This document shows positions 10,263 to 18,715 of a stretch of 64,000 bases of DNA, one piece after another. Below the pieces are notes generated by a model. That model was given only the letters and a program-made list of their open reading frames with translations. It ran no database searches and was not told the origin of the DNA. The stretch's first letter is position 1. Each line of letters begins with the position of its first letter. Both the position numbers and the translations under genes were made by a program. The stretch comes from Candidatus Dormiibacterota bacterium. Its GTDB lineage: Bacteria; Chloroflexota; Dormibacteria; Dormibacterales; Dormibacteraceae. The DNA lies in assembly GCA_003151935.1 (NCBI GenBank), contig PLYZ01000060.1:1-64000 (forward strand). Direction: 5' to 3'.

Positions 10263-11519
10263 TTATGGGTAAATCCCGCGCACCGTCGTCGCGTTGGCCA
10301 CCCTCTGCACGGCCAGGGCGTAGGCGGCAAGCCGCATGTCGATGCGCTTGTTGACCGAGGTGTGGAGGATCTCGTAGAACGCGCGGGTGATGACGTGGTG
10401 CAGCTTAGTGTTGATCTCCTCCTCCTCCCAGAAGAAGGCCTGCAGGTCCTGGACCCACTCGAAATACGAGACGATCACGCCGCCCGCGTTCGCGATGATG
10501 TCAGGGACCACGAAGATGTTCCGGTCGTGCAGGATTGGGTCAGCTTCAGGGGAGATCGCCGCGTTGGCTCCCTCCGTGATCAGCCGTGCGCGAATCCGGC
10601 CTGCGTTCTCCCCCGTGATCTGGTCCTGAACGGCGGCTGGGACAAGAACGGTCACGGGCAGCTCGATGATCTCGTCGTTGGTGACGTTGTCGGCCTTCTT
10701 GAAACCTGTGACGCCGCCGCGGACCTGCCGGTGCTCCTCGAGGGCCCCGAGGTCGAGGCCGTTGGGGTTGTACACGCCTCCTCGGGAATCGCTCACGGCC
10801 ACGACTTTCACCCCGGCCTCGGCCAGCAGCCGAGCCGTCGACCGGCCCACCTGGCCGTAGCCCTGCACTGCCACGGTTGGGGTCTCCTCGTCGACGTGTA
10901 GGTACTTGAGTCCTTCGAGCGTGAGGTAGGTCGCCCCGCGACCGGGGGCGTCGATGCGTCCTTCTGAACCACCGACATCGACCGGCTTGCCGGTGACCGA
11001 CGCTGTCACCGAGTGGCCGGAGTGCATCGAGATCGTGTCCATGATCCAGGCCATCACCTGCGGGTTCGTGCCCATGTCCGGCGCGGGGATGTCCTTCTCC
11101 GGTCCGATGAGGATCGCGATCTCGGTCGCGTAGCGGCGGGTCAGGTGCTCGAGCTCGCTCATGGACAGCTTGTTCGGATCGCATGCCACCGCGCCCTTGG
11201 ACCCGCCGTAGGGAAGTCCGACCGCAGCGCATTTCCACGTCATGAGCATCGCCAGGGCCTTGACCAGGTCGAGGTTGATGTTCGGGTGGTAGCGGATCCC
11301 CCCCTTGGCGGGTCCGCGGCTGATGTTGTGCTGAACGCGCCAACCGGTGAACACGCGCACGGACGCGTCGTCCATCCGAACCGGGAAGTGGACGGTCAAC
11401 TCCCTTTTGACGTCACGCAGGCCACGGCGGGCGTCGTCCGAGAGGCCGATCACGTCGGCCGCGGCGTCAAACCGCCGCTGTGCGGTCTGGAAGGCGGAGG
11501 CGCGGGTTTCGACCGCCAT
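10263..11519 (-). CDS. gdhA: Glu/Leu/Phe/Val dehydrogenase (glutamate dehydrogenase)
   Basis: GGIRYHPNINLDLVKALAMLMTWKCAAVGLPYGGSKGAV; PAPDMGTNPQVMAWIMDT. Confidence 0.93.
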   Translation of the reverse strand: MAVETRASAFQTAQRRFDAAADVIGLSDDARRGLRDVKRELTVHFPVRMDDASVRVFTGWRVQHNISRGPAKGGIRYHPNINLDLVKALAMLMTWKCAAVGLPYGGSKGAVACDPNKLSMSELEHLTRRYATEIAILIGPEKDIPAPDMGTNPQVMAWIMDTISMHSGHSVTASVTGKPVDVGGSEGRIDAPGRGATYLTLEGLKYLHVDEETPTVAVQGYGQVGRSTARLLAEAGVKVVAVSDSRGGVYNPNGLDLGALEEHRQVRGGVTGFKKADNVTNDEIIELPVTVLVPAAVQDQITGENAGRIRARLITEGANAAISPEADPILHDRNIFVVPDIIANAGGVIVSYFEWVQDLQAFFWEEEEINTKLHHVITRAFYEILHTSVNKRIDMRLAAYALAVQRVANATTVRGIYP

Positions 11520-11541
11520 TTCGGGACCTCAGAGTTTACTC

Positions 11542-11592
11542 CTAGCCCCACGAACTCCGAGGCTTCGCCGTGAGTTCGCGGGGACCCCTTAA
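11542..11592. repeat. hairpin-forming intergenic element A (pair with 15719-15784)
   Basis: CTAGCCCCACGAACTCCGAGG...GTGAGTTCGCGGGGACCCCTTA. Confidence 0.55.
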
Positions 11593-11627
11593 GCCATGCG
11601 CACCGCTAGCCGCACAATTGGTGGTTC

Positions 11628-12350
11628 ATGTCACGCCGCCAGCTGCTCAGCGTCGCCGTGGTCGCCGCGGTTGCGCTTGCCACCGGGTTCCTCGTCGCCG
11701 GCCAGGTCAAGGCGCAGCTCCTGACCCCCTCCAACCAGGTCGCCCGCTACCAGGCGCTCGTGCGCAGCGTGCAGGACCTGGAGGCGACCAACGCCGGATC
11801 GCGAAGCCAGATCGCAGCTCTTCGGGCCCAGATCGACGCACTGGAATCTGACGCGGCGGGGCGCTCCGCAGTGACCCAGGCGTTGCAGAACCAGGTCGCG
11901 GACCTCCGGGCTCACGCGGGGCTGACCCCTCTGCACGGCCCCGGCGTCGAGGTTGAACTGGCCAACGGAATACCGGGACCCACGACCAGTGGACAGGCGA
12001 GCTACCTGGTCAACTACCAGGACGTCCAGGACATCGTGAATTTGCTTTTCGCTCAGGGAGCGGAGGGCGTTGCAGTCAACGGACGGCGGATCACGCCGCT
12101 CACGGCGTACTCGGGCTCGGAGGGCCAGGTCGTGATCGACCAGGGCCCGCCGCAATCGTCTCCGCTCAAGCTGGTCGCGGTCGGCGACCGCAACCGGATG
12201 GTGGCCGCGCTCGACGATGCTTCGGCGCTCCCGGACATCCGCGCCCGTGAGGTCCAGTTCCAGCTTCATCTGAGCTTCTTCGGCAGCCCCGACGTTCCTC
12301 TGCCCGCGTACGACTCGAGCTTGCAGATTCCTCATGTCAGCGCGATTTAG
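11628..12350 (+). CDS. DUF881 family protein
   Basis: N-terminal TM, coiled coil, then GPGVEVELANG...DVQDIVNLLFAQGAEGVAVNGRRITPLTA. Confidence 0.75.
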   Translation: MSRRQLLSVAVVAAVALATGFLVAGQVKAQLLTPSNQVARYQALVRSVQDLEATNAGSRSQIAALRAQIDALESDAAGRSAVTQALQNQVADLRAHAGLTPLHGPGVEVELANGIPGPTTSGQASYLVNYQDVQDIVNLLFAQGAEGVAVNGRRITPLTAYSGSEGQVVIDQGPPQSSPLKLVAVGDRNRMVAALDDASALPDIRAREVQFQLHLSFFGSPDVPLPAYDSSLQIPHVSAI

Positions 12351-13026
12351 GCCCGCGTCGCGGCGGCGGTCGACCGGCCGCGCGATCAGCGTCTGGCTGA
12401 TCGCCCTGCTGGTCGCTCTCGTGGCAACGGTACAGATTCGAAGCCAGGCCGAGGTCGAGCGAAGTCTGGTCGGCACCGACACGACTTCGCTCGCCTTCCT
12501 GATCGACGACCTCCACCGCGCCAACGACTCGCTCCAGGCTGAGGCCGCCGACCTGCAGGCGCGACAGGCCACGCTTCGGTCCGGGACCAGCGGGGCGGCA
12601 GACCAGGTTCTAACCGATGAGGCCAGCCGCCTGCGTGCGATCGAGGGCCTGGTACCGGTGCACGGCCCGGGTGTCGTGATCGTGGTCGACGCCACCGGGC
12701 TGACGGCGCTCGACCTGCAGGACGCGATCAACAACCTGACAGCGGGAGGCGGCGAGGCGACGGCGGTCAACGACCATCGCGTGGTCGTAGGCGTCGCGGT
12801 CGAACAGACAGGCTCCGGCGTCGCGATCGATGGTGTCGTTGTGAATCCACCGTGGACGATCACGACGATCGGGGATGCCAGTCGCCTCGCTGAGGTTGCC
12901 GACCTGATGACCAATGCGCTGCGCGCCGACCGCCGCGTGCGACAGGCGACCTATCGCGTCGAAGCGGATGTCGCGATCCGGTCGGTGATCAGCGCGCGGC
13001 CTTTCGTTTACGCGCTCGGTTCTTAA
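12334..13026 (+). CDS. DUF881 family protein (second paralogue)
   Basis: TM plus coiled coil, VHGPGVVIVVDATGLTALDLQDAINNLTAGGGEATAVNDHRV. Confidence 0.75.
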   Translation: MSARFRPASRRRSTGRAISVWLIALLVALVATVQIRSQAEVERSLVGTDTTSLAFLIDDLHRANDSLQAEAADLQARQATLRSGTSGAADQVLTDEASRLRAIEGLVPVHGPGVVIVVDATGLTALDLQDAINNLTAGGGEATAVNDHRVVVGVAVEQTGSGVAIDGVVVNPPWTITTIGDASRLAEVADLMTNALRADRRVRQATYRVEADVAIRSVISARPFVYALGS

Positions 13027-13501
13027 CCGGCTCGGCGGCAAGCAGCTTCTTGAGCTGCGCTGAGATGCGATCCAGCCGGGCATTGATGCGATCGATGTCG
13101 GTATGGCTCGGTATGCGCAGCCGCCTCAGCGCGCCCGCGATCGCCTCATCCGCCCGCTCCTCGATGTCCTCGCGCCGCCGCTCCATCTGGTTTCTCAGAT
13201 CGGATGGCACGTTGAGGGTCTTGCGAACGTAATCGAGCAGCGCCTGTCCGCGCTCGTGGATGACCTCGCCGCCCGCGTCGACCAGCGCCGCGGGACCGCG
13301 CTTCTCCTGCGAGAGGACGACCTGGGACAGAGTCACCTGTGTCAGGTCGTGACCGTTATTTCGATCGACGACCTTGATCTCGTGCCCGGCGCGGACCAGC
13401 TCCGCGATTCCTTCGAGCGTGATGTAGCGGCTCGTGCGCGTGTCGTACAGCTTGCGATTTGCGTACTTCTTGATAAGGTGTCGATCAGGGGCTGTCGTCA
13501 C
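12989..13501 (-). CDS. phaR: polyhydroxyalkanoate synthesis regulator (PhaR DNA-binding domain)
   Basis: LIKKYANRKLYDTRTSRYITLEGIAELVRAGHEIKVVD, hallmark of PHA accumulation regulator DNA-binding domain. Confidence 0.85.
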   Translation of the reverse strand: MTTAPDRHLIKKYANRKLYDTRTSRYITLEGIAELVRAGHEIKVVDRNNGHDLTQVTLSQVVLSQEKRGPAALVDAGGEVIHERGQALLDYVRKTLNVPSDLRNQMERRREDIEERADEAIAGALRRLRIPSHTDIDRINARLDRISAQLKKLLAAEPVKNRARKRKAAR

Positions 13502-13602
13502 GGCCGCGCCCATTCTAAGGCGGTGCGTCAAATGCTCCGCCCGGCATTCAGGCGTCGAGCGCATCAGGTTGGGACATCATTGAATTTGACGGAGGTTGAG
13601 GC

Positions 13603-14190
13603 ATGGCAGCAAAGAAGCGGAAGTCGTCTCGATCCAGGCCATCCGGGCTGGTTGACCGCGCCGTCAGGGCCGGCCGGAAGGCTCTCCGCGAGGCCGAGAG
13701 CCGCGTGCCGAGGGACGTGCGCCGCCAGCTCGAACGCTCGATCAAGGACGGCCAGAAGACGCTCAAGACGGCGATCGACCAGCTCCAGGTTCAGGTCCGG
13801 CGAACGGCGAAGCAGGCCGACGTGGAGAAAGCTCTGAAACGCCTCGACGGACTGAGCAAGCAGGTGCAGGACCTGGCGCGCGCCGCGGCTTCGCGAGGAG
13901 CATCCACGACCCGACGTGCGACAAGCACGGCGAAGCGAACGACGCGCAAGGCTGCAAGCACGGCCAAGCGCGCAGCGCCCACAAACAAGAACACGGCCGG
14001 AGCGACGCGGCGCACCACCCTCACTCGCAAGCCTGCCGCCCGCACGACCTCTCGAACGCCGGCATCTGGAGCAACGACCGTGCGTAGGGCTGCGTCGCCG
14101 CGGCGCGCACCGGCTCGACGGGCCACACCGTCGGCGCCGCCCGAGCCGGAATCGGGGCCGATACCCGAATCAGGCGACTCCGAGAGCTAA
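13603..14190 (+). CDS. basic histone H1-like / PhaF-like protein
   Basis: N-terminal helical region (VRRQLERSIKDGQKTLKTAIDQLQ...KRLDGLSKQVQDLARAA) followed by Arg/Lys/Thr/Ala-rich tail; good SD GGAGGTTGAGG. Confidence 0.6.
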   Translation: MAAKKRKSSRSRPSGLVDRAVRAGRKALREAESRVPRDVRRQLERSIKDGQKTLKTAIDQLQVQVRRTAKQADVEKALKRLDGLSKQVQDLARAAASRGASTTRRATSTAKRTTRKAASTAKRAAPTNKNTAGATRRTTLTRKPAARTTSRTPASGATTVRRAASPRRAPARRATPSAPPEPESGPIPESGDSES

Positions 14191-15791
14191 AGCCTCCCGA
14201 AGACCGGGATTCCGCCCAGAAGGACAGCCCTCGGTCGGGGTGATTCCGTCCGGGTGCTCGATCCCGGTTTGTCGATCGGATCGTGCTCGTAGACCTGCAG
14301 GTCCGCGAGCATGCCCGGCTCGAGGGTTCCCTTTTTCGATTCCTCGAAGCTCGCGTAAGCGCCGCCGGCGGTGTAGGCCTTGAGCGCCTTCAGCAGCCCG
14401 ATCCCGTTCACCTGGTCGTCCACGGCCACCTGGAGGCCCGCCCAGGGGTTGGGATCGGCCGCCACCGGCAGGTCCGAGCTGAAAGCCACCGGGACGCCGG
14501 CGCGCATCAGCCGGCCGTGCGGCGCCAGGTCTGCGCGGTCGCGCACGGGGAAGAACAGAGCCGACGCGACGCGGCCGAAACGTGCCGCCATCGGCTGCAT
14601 CACGGCCACCATGCGCAGCTTCGCCAGCCGGGCTTGAAGGTCCGGCGGGCAGATGGTGCAGTGCTCGACCCTGTGACGCATCTCGACGCCTCCGGGAGCT
14701 GCTTCAACTGCGTCGCACATCGCTTCGATGGCCGCATCGCCGATCGCGTGGGCGGCCACCTGCAGTCCAGACAGCGTGGCGCCGATGACGAGCTCGCGCA
14801 GCTCGGTGGGAGTCGTACGCCACGTCCCTCCGCCACTGCGCATCGCGACGCGCTCGGCTCCGCCGTCGACGAACACCTTGACCGGCCCGGCTCTCAGGAG
14901 CGAGCCGCCAAAGCCGGCGCGCGCTCCAAGGCTTGAGGCCGCCTCGAGCAGCTCCCAGGAGAGAAACTCGTTGACCCGGATCCGCAACCGGCCGTCTGCG
15001 GCAAGCTGCTGATAGGCGCGCAGGTCGTCCGCAAAGCCTCGGTTGACGGCGGCGCCGACGGAGGTGATACCGCGGGAGAGCAGCAGCTTCTGTGCCAGGA
15101 GGATCCCCGCCTGGCGTCGCTCGAGGCTTGGCGGCGCCTGCACGTCCGCGACGAGGCGCATCGCCGACTCGAGGAGCAGCCCGTCGGGCGAGCCGTCGTG
15201 ATCGCGTCCGATCCGCCCGCCCGGCGGGTTCTTCGTCTCGGACGTGATTCCCGCAGCGGCGAGCGCCGCCGAGTTCGCCACGCGCGCGTGCCCGCCGCGC
15301 TCGTCGATGTACGCAGGCCGCCGGCCTGTTCCCCGGTCCAGCTCCCGGCGGTGAGGCTGGCGGCGTTCGGCGAGCTCGTCGGCGCGGTATCCCATGCCCT
15401 GCTGCCATTCGCCGGGCTTGAGCGTCCGCGAGTGCGCTCTCAACCGCTCGGCGATCTCGGTCGCGCTTCGGGCGCCGCCCAGGTCGGCGCCGAATCGGGT
15501 CAGGCCGTAATAGACGACGTGCGCGTGTGCGTCGTTGAAGCCGGGCAGAACGGTGGCGCCGGCCAGGTCGATCACGCGCGTCCGCGGTCCGCGCAGGCTC
15601 ATCAGCTCCGCTCCGCCGGCGGCGATGACCAGGCCGCCCGCAATCGCGAGATGACTGTGAGCCTTGAGGCCGGAGCGCCCCAGCGTTCGGATGCGGCCGC
15701 GAGCGAGGATTAGGTTGGCTAACCCCCCGAACTCGGAGGACCCGCGAAGCGGCACGCCCTGAGTTCGCGGGGACCCCGTCTTAATGCTCAA
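14187..15791 (-). CDS. YtcJ-like amidohydrolase (start uncertain)
   Basis: LPGFNDAHAHVVYYGL; YIDERGGHARVANSAAL; VAAHAIGDAAIEAMCDA; VAFSSDLPVAADPNPW. Confidence 0.85.
   Translation of the reverse strand: MSIKTGSPRTQGVPLRGSSEFGGLANLILARGRIRTLGRSGLKAHSHLAIAGGLVIAAGGAELMSLRGPRTRVIDLAGATVLPGFNDAHAHVVYYGLTRFGADLGGARSATEIAERLRAHSRTLKPGEWQQGMGYRADELAERRQPHRRELDRGTGRRPAYIDERGGHARVANSAALAAAGITSETKNPPGGRIGRDHDGSPDGLLLESAMRLVADVQAPPSLERRQAGILLAQKLLLSRGITSVGAAVNRGFADDLRAYQQLAADGRLRIRVNEFLSWELLEAASSLGARAGFGGSLLRAGPVKVFVDGGAERVAMRSGGGTWRTTPTELRELVIGATLSGLQVAAHAIGDAAIEAMCDAVEAAPGGVEMRHRVEHCTICPPDLQARLAKLRMVAVMQPMAARFGRVASALFFPVRDRADLAPHGRLMRAGVPVAFSSDLPVAADPNPWAGLQVAVDDQVNGIGLLKALKAYTAGGAYASFEESKKGTLEPGMLADLQVYEHDPIDKPGSSTRTESPRPRAVLLGGIPVFGRL
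15719..15784. repeat. hairpin-forming intergenic element B (pair with 11542-11592)
   Basis: CTAACCCCCCGAACTCGGAGG...CTGAGTTCGCGGGGACCCCGTCTTA. Confidence 0.55.
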
Positions 15792-15810
15792 GCAACGTTA
15801 GATTAAGCGC

Positions 15811-16842
15811 GTGCCCGTGATCGACCTTCGCTCAGATACCGTGACGATGCCTACGCCGGAGATGCGCAAGGCGATGGCGACCGCGCCATTGGGCGATGAC
15901 GTTTTCGGCGACGATCCGATGGTCAACGAGCTGGAGCAGATGGCCGCTGAGCGCCTTGGCAAAGAGGCGGCCCTATTCCTGCCGAGCGGGACGATGGGGA
16001 ACGTGGTCGGGGTGGCCGTCAACACGCGTCCTGGCGAGGAGATGATCGCCGACGCCGACGCTCACGTCTTTTTATATGAGGGAGCCGGCGCCGCTGTCAT
16101 CTCCGGAGTCCAGATCAGGCCGGTGGCAACAGCCACGGGCGTGATGACTCCGGCACAGATCGAGGCCGCGATTCGGCCGCGCGACGACTTCCACCAGCCC
16201 ATCACCGCCGCGGTCAGCTTCGAGGACACCCACAACCGCCACGGCGGCGTCGTCTGGCCGCTGAAAGACTTGCGCGCGGCGGCGCAAACCGCTCGAGGCC
16301 TTGGACTCCGCGTGCACCTCGATGGCGCCCGGATCTTCAACGCGTCGGTTGCCGCCGGGACGGATGTCGCCGACATCGCTGCGTGCGCAGACACGGTGAC
16401 GTTCTGCCTTTCCAAGGGCCTGGGCTGCCCGGCAGGAAGCGTGTTCTGCGGAAGCGCGGAGGATGTGGATCAGGCTCGACGCTGGCGCAAGCGGCTCGGC
16501 GGCGCGATGCGGCAGGCGGGGGTAATCGCGGCGACCGGCGTGATCGCCCTCAGGACCATGGTCGACCGCCTCGCCGAGGACCACGCCAACGCGTGCACCC
16601 TCGCTGAGGGATTGGCGGAGCTCTCTGGCGTACGCTGCGACCTGTCGCGCGTGCAAACCAACCTGGTCTTCTTCGACCTGGAGCGGATGACGGGCTCTGA
16701 ATTCGAGGCGGAGTGCGGCAAGCGTGGCGTGCTGGGTGGGGCGACGGGCCCAAATCGGGTTCGCTTCGTCACCCACTATGGGATCACCGCCGGCGACATC
16801 CAGTCGACGCTGAAGATCTGTGAGGAGGTGTTGAGCACATGA
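15811..16842 (+). CDS. ltaE: low-specificity L-threonine aldolase
   Basis: [53 protein letters not shown]. Confidence 0.93.
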   Translation: MPVIDLRSDTVTMPTPEMRKAMATAPLGDDVFGDDPMVNELEQMAAERLGKEAALFLPSGTMGNVVGVAVNTRPGEEMIADADAHVFLYEGAGAAVISGVQIRPVATATGVMTPAQIEAAIRPRDDFHQPITAAVSFEDTHNRHGGVVWPLKDLRAAAQTARGLGLRVHLDGARIFNASVAAGTDVADIAACADTVTFCLSKGLGCPAGSVFCGSAEDVDQARRWRKRLGGAMRQAGVIAATGVIALRTMVDRLAEDHANACTLAEGLAELSGVRCDLSRVQTNLVFFDLERMTGSEFEAECGKRGVLGGATGPNRVRFVTHYGITAGDIQSTLKICEEVLST

Positions 16843-17531
16843 GCACCAGGCTCTCGCCGGACGGCATGTACTACTGGGACGGCCAGCAGTGGGTGAGCAC
16901 GCTGTCGCACGACGGCCGCTCCCGGTGGAACGGGACCTCGTGGATCCCGACGGCCCAGGTTTATGGACCCACCAATTACCAACCGCCTGGCCGCGTCGCC
17001 CGCGAGCCCACCTCATGGACGCGGCCGCTTCAGCTCACGGTCGCCGCCTTTTACGCCCTTCAGGGCCTTTACACCCTCACGCTCCCCTTCTGGATGAGCG
17101 GGCCGCTCGCCCAGGCGATGAACCAGAGCATCCAGCGCCAGCAGCAGCTGAACCCGACCGCAAGCCCGCCGCCGGCCGAATTCATGAACGCGATGACCTC
17201 GTTCATGAGCGGAGCACTGTGGGTCGCGGCAGTATTTGGTTTAGCGATCGCCGCGGTCGCGGTGATCGGAGCGCTCAGCCGATGGACCTGGATCTATTAC
17301 GTCGTGCTGGTGTTGCTCGGGCTGGGGACGATCTCCCTTCCGCTGGACCTGGTCAACGCCGCCGGTGGCTCGGCCATCACGAGTGCCTCGGGGTTCAGCA
17401 TGCCGTCATGGACCTACTGGGTAGGACTTGCAACTGCGATCCCGGGCACGGCGCTCTTCGTCTGGATGCTGGTCGCGCTCGTCAAGCGCGGTCCATGGGC
17501 GATGAGGAAGGTCGCGGCGCAGCTCAGCTGA
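16839..17531 (+). CDS. membrane protein with N-terminal DUF2510-like W-rich repeats
   Basis: LSPDGMYYWDGQQWVSTLSHDGRSRWNGTSWIPT then 4 predicted TM helices; 4-bp overlap with ltaE. Confidence 0.6.
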   Translation: MSTRLSPDGMYYWDGQQWVSTLSHDGRSRWNGTSWIPTAQVYGPTNYQPPGRVAREPTSWTRPLQLTVAAFYALQGLYTLTLPFWMSGPLAQAMNQSIQRQQQLNPTASPPPAEFMNAMTSFMSGALWVAAVFGLAIAAVAVIGALSRWTWIYYVVLVLLGLGTISLPLDLVNAAGGSAITSASGFSMPSWTYWVGLATAIPGTALFVWMLVALVKRGPWAMRKVAAQLS

Positions 17532-18441
17532 GAAGATCTGCCAGCAGGAGCGGGTCGATGTTGCCGCCGCTGACGACAGCCACCGTCCGCGGCCCCGGCT
17601 CCAGTTGTTCCAACGCCGCGTAAGCCAGGGCGCCCGCCCCTTCCGCCACCACCTTCGCGGCGGTCGCCAGCTCCGGGATGGCGGACCGTAGGCGCGGCTC
17701 GGGGACGGTCAGCCATCGGTCAACGCACTCCTTCAACAGCTCGAACATCCTCGCGTCGAATGGCGCAGTCGTCCCATCGGCGACCGTCTCCGGCTTGATC
17801 GCAACCGGGCCGCCGGCTTCCAGGCAGCGCGTCCACAGCGCGTAGCCGTCCGACTGAACTCCGATCACCTCAACCTCCGACCGAAGAGTTTTGAGCGCGG
17901 ACGCGATGCCACCGATGAGGCCGCCCCCACCGACTGGAACCAGCACTCGTGCGAGGTCCGGCACGTCTTCTAGAAGCTCGACGGCGAGTCCGCCGTGCCC
18001 CGCCATCACCTGCGGATCGGCGAAGGGGTGCAGAAACGTTTCCGGTTCATTCCGCCATTGCTCGTCTGCCATCCACTGGAGCATCTCCTCGCGCGGCATC
18101 AGGATGGGAGTCGCGCCCCACCTCCTCACGCCTTCGATCTTTAGTGGGGGAGCGGTGTCATACATGACGACTCGGCACCGGACGCCGAGTGTCTTGGCGA
18201 CGTAGGCGCACGCCTGCGCGGCATTGCCGGCGCTGACGGTGATCAGACCGCGGCGGAGCTCCTCCGGATCGAGCCCCAGCGCCGCAGCGAAGAACCCGCG
18301 GACCTTGAAGCTCCCGGTCGGCTGCAGGCACTCGAGTTTGAGCAGCGCGCCCTCGACCGGGATCAGCGGGGTACGCAGGACATGCGGTCGCGCCCGTTCG
18401 GCCGCCGCCCGGATTCGATCGACGCCAATCATTCGGGACAT
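17524..18441 (-). CDS. threonine/serine dehydratase (PLP fold type II)
   Basis: PTGSFKVRGFFAAALGL; VSAGNAAQACAYVAK; VPVGGGGLIGGIASALK. Confidence 0.9.
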   Translation of the reverse strand: MSRMIGVDRIRAAAERARPHVLRTPLIPVEGALLKLECLQPTGSFKVRGFFAAALGLDPEELRRGLITVSAGNAAQACAYVAKTLGVRCRVVMYDTAPPLKIEGVRRWGATPILMPREEMLQWMADEQWRNEPETFLHPFADPQVMAGHGGLAVELLEDVPDLARVLVPVGGGGLIGGIASALKTLRSEVEVIGVQSDGYALWTRCLEAGGPVAIKPETVADGTTAPFDARMFELLKECVDRWLTVPEPRLRSAIPELATAAKVVAEGAGALAYAALEQLEPGPRTVAVVSGGNIDPLLLADLLS

Positions 18442-18457
18442 CGCGATAATCGTAGGG

Positions 18458-18715
18458 ATGCCGATCTACGAATACCGGTGCGAGGAATGCGGCAAGCGCT
18501 CCACCACCCTTCTGCCGAGCTACTCGTCACCCGACCCGCCCTGTCCCCATTGCGGGAAGCCGGCCTTGAAACGCCTGGTATCGACGTTCGCCACGGTCAG
18601 CTCGGGTGAGAGCGACGGCGGAGACGACTTCGATGAGGGCGGCGGCGGAGATGACTTCGGAGGAGGGGACGACTTCGGCGGTGGGGGCGATTTCGGTGGA
18701 GACGACGACTTCTAG
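18458..18715 (+). CDS. FmdB-family zinc ribbon protein with acidic Gly/Asp/Phe tail
   Basis: MPIYEYRCEECGKRSTTLLPSYSSPDPPCPHCGKPALKRLVS. Confidence 0.9.
   Translation: MPIYEYRCEECGKRSTTLLPSYSSPDPPCPHCGKPALKRLVSTFATVSSGESDGGDDFDEGGGGDDFGGGDDFGGGGDFGGDDDF

Noticed and set aside
9776-10354. Plus ORF containing translated 74-bp repeats (SLRASPGSSAASxDNLNVKGGYRG x2)
   Set aside because: Created by the intergenic repeat and antisense of the epimerase; no start signals or homologous motifs
11631-12914. 427-aa minus ORF opposite the two DUF881 genes
   Set aside because: Shadow ORF; the plus-strand DUF881 reading has coherent domain motifs
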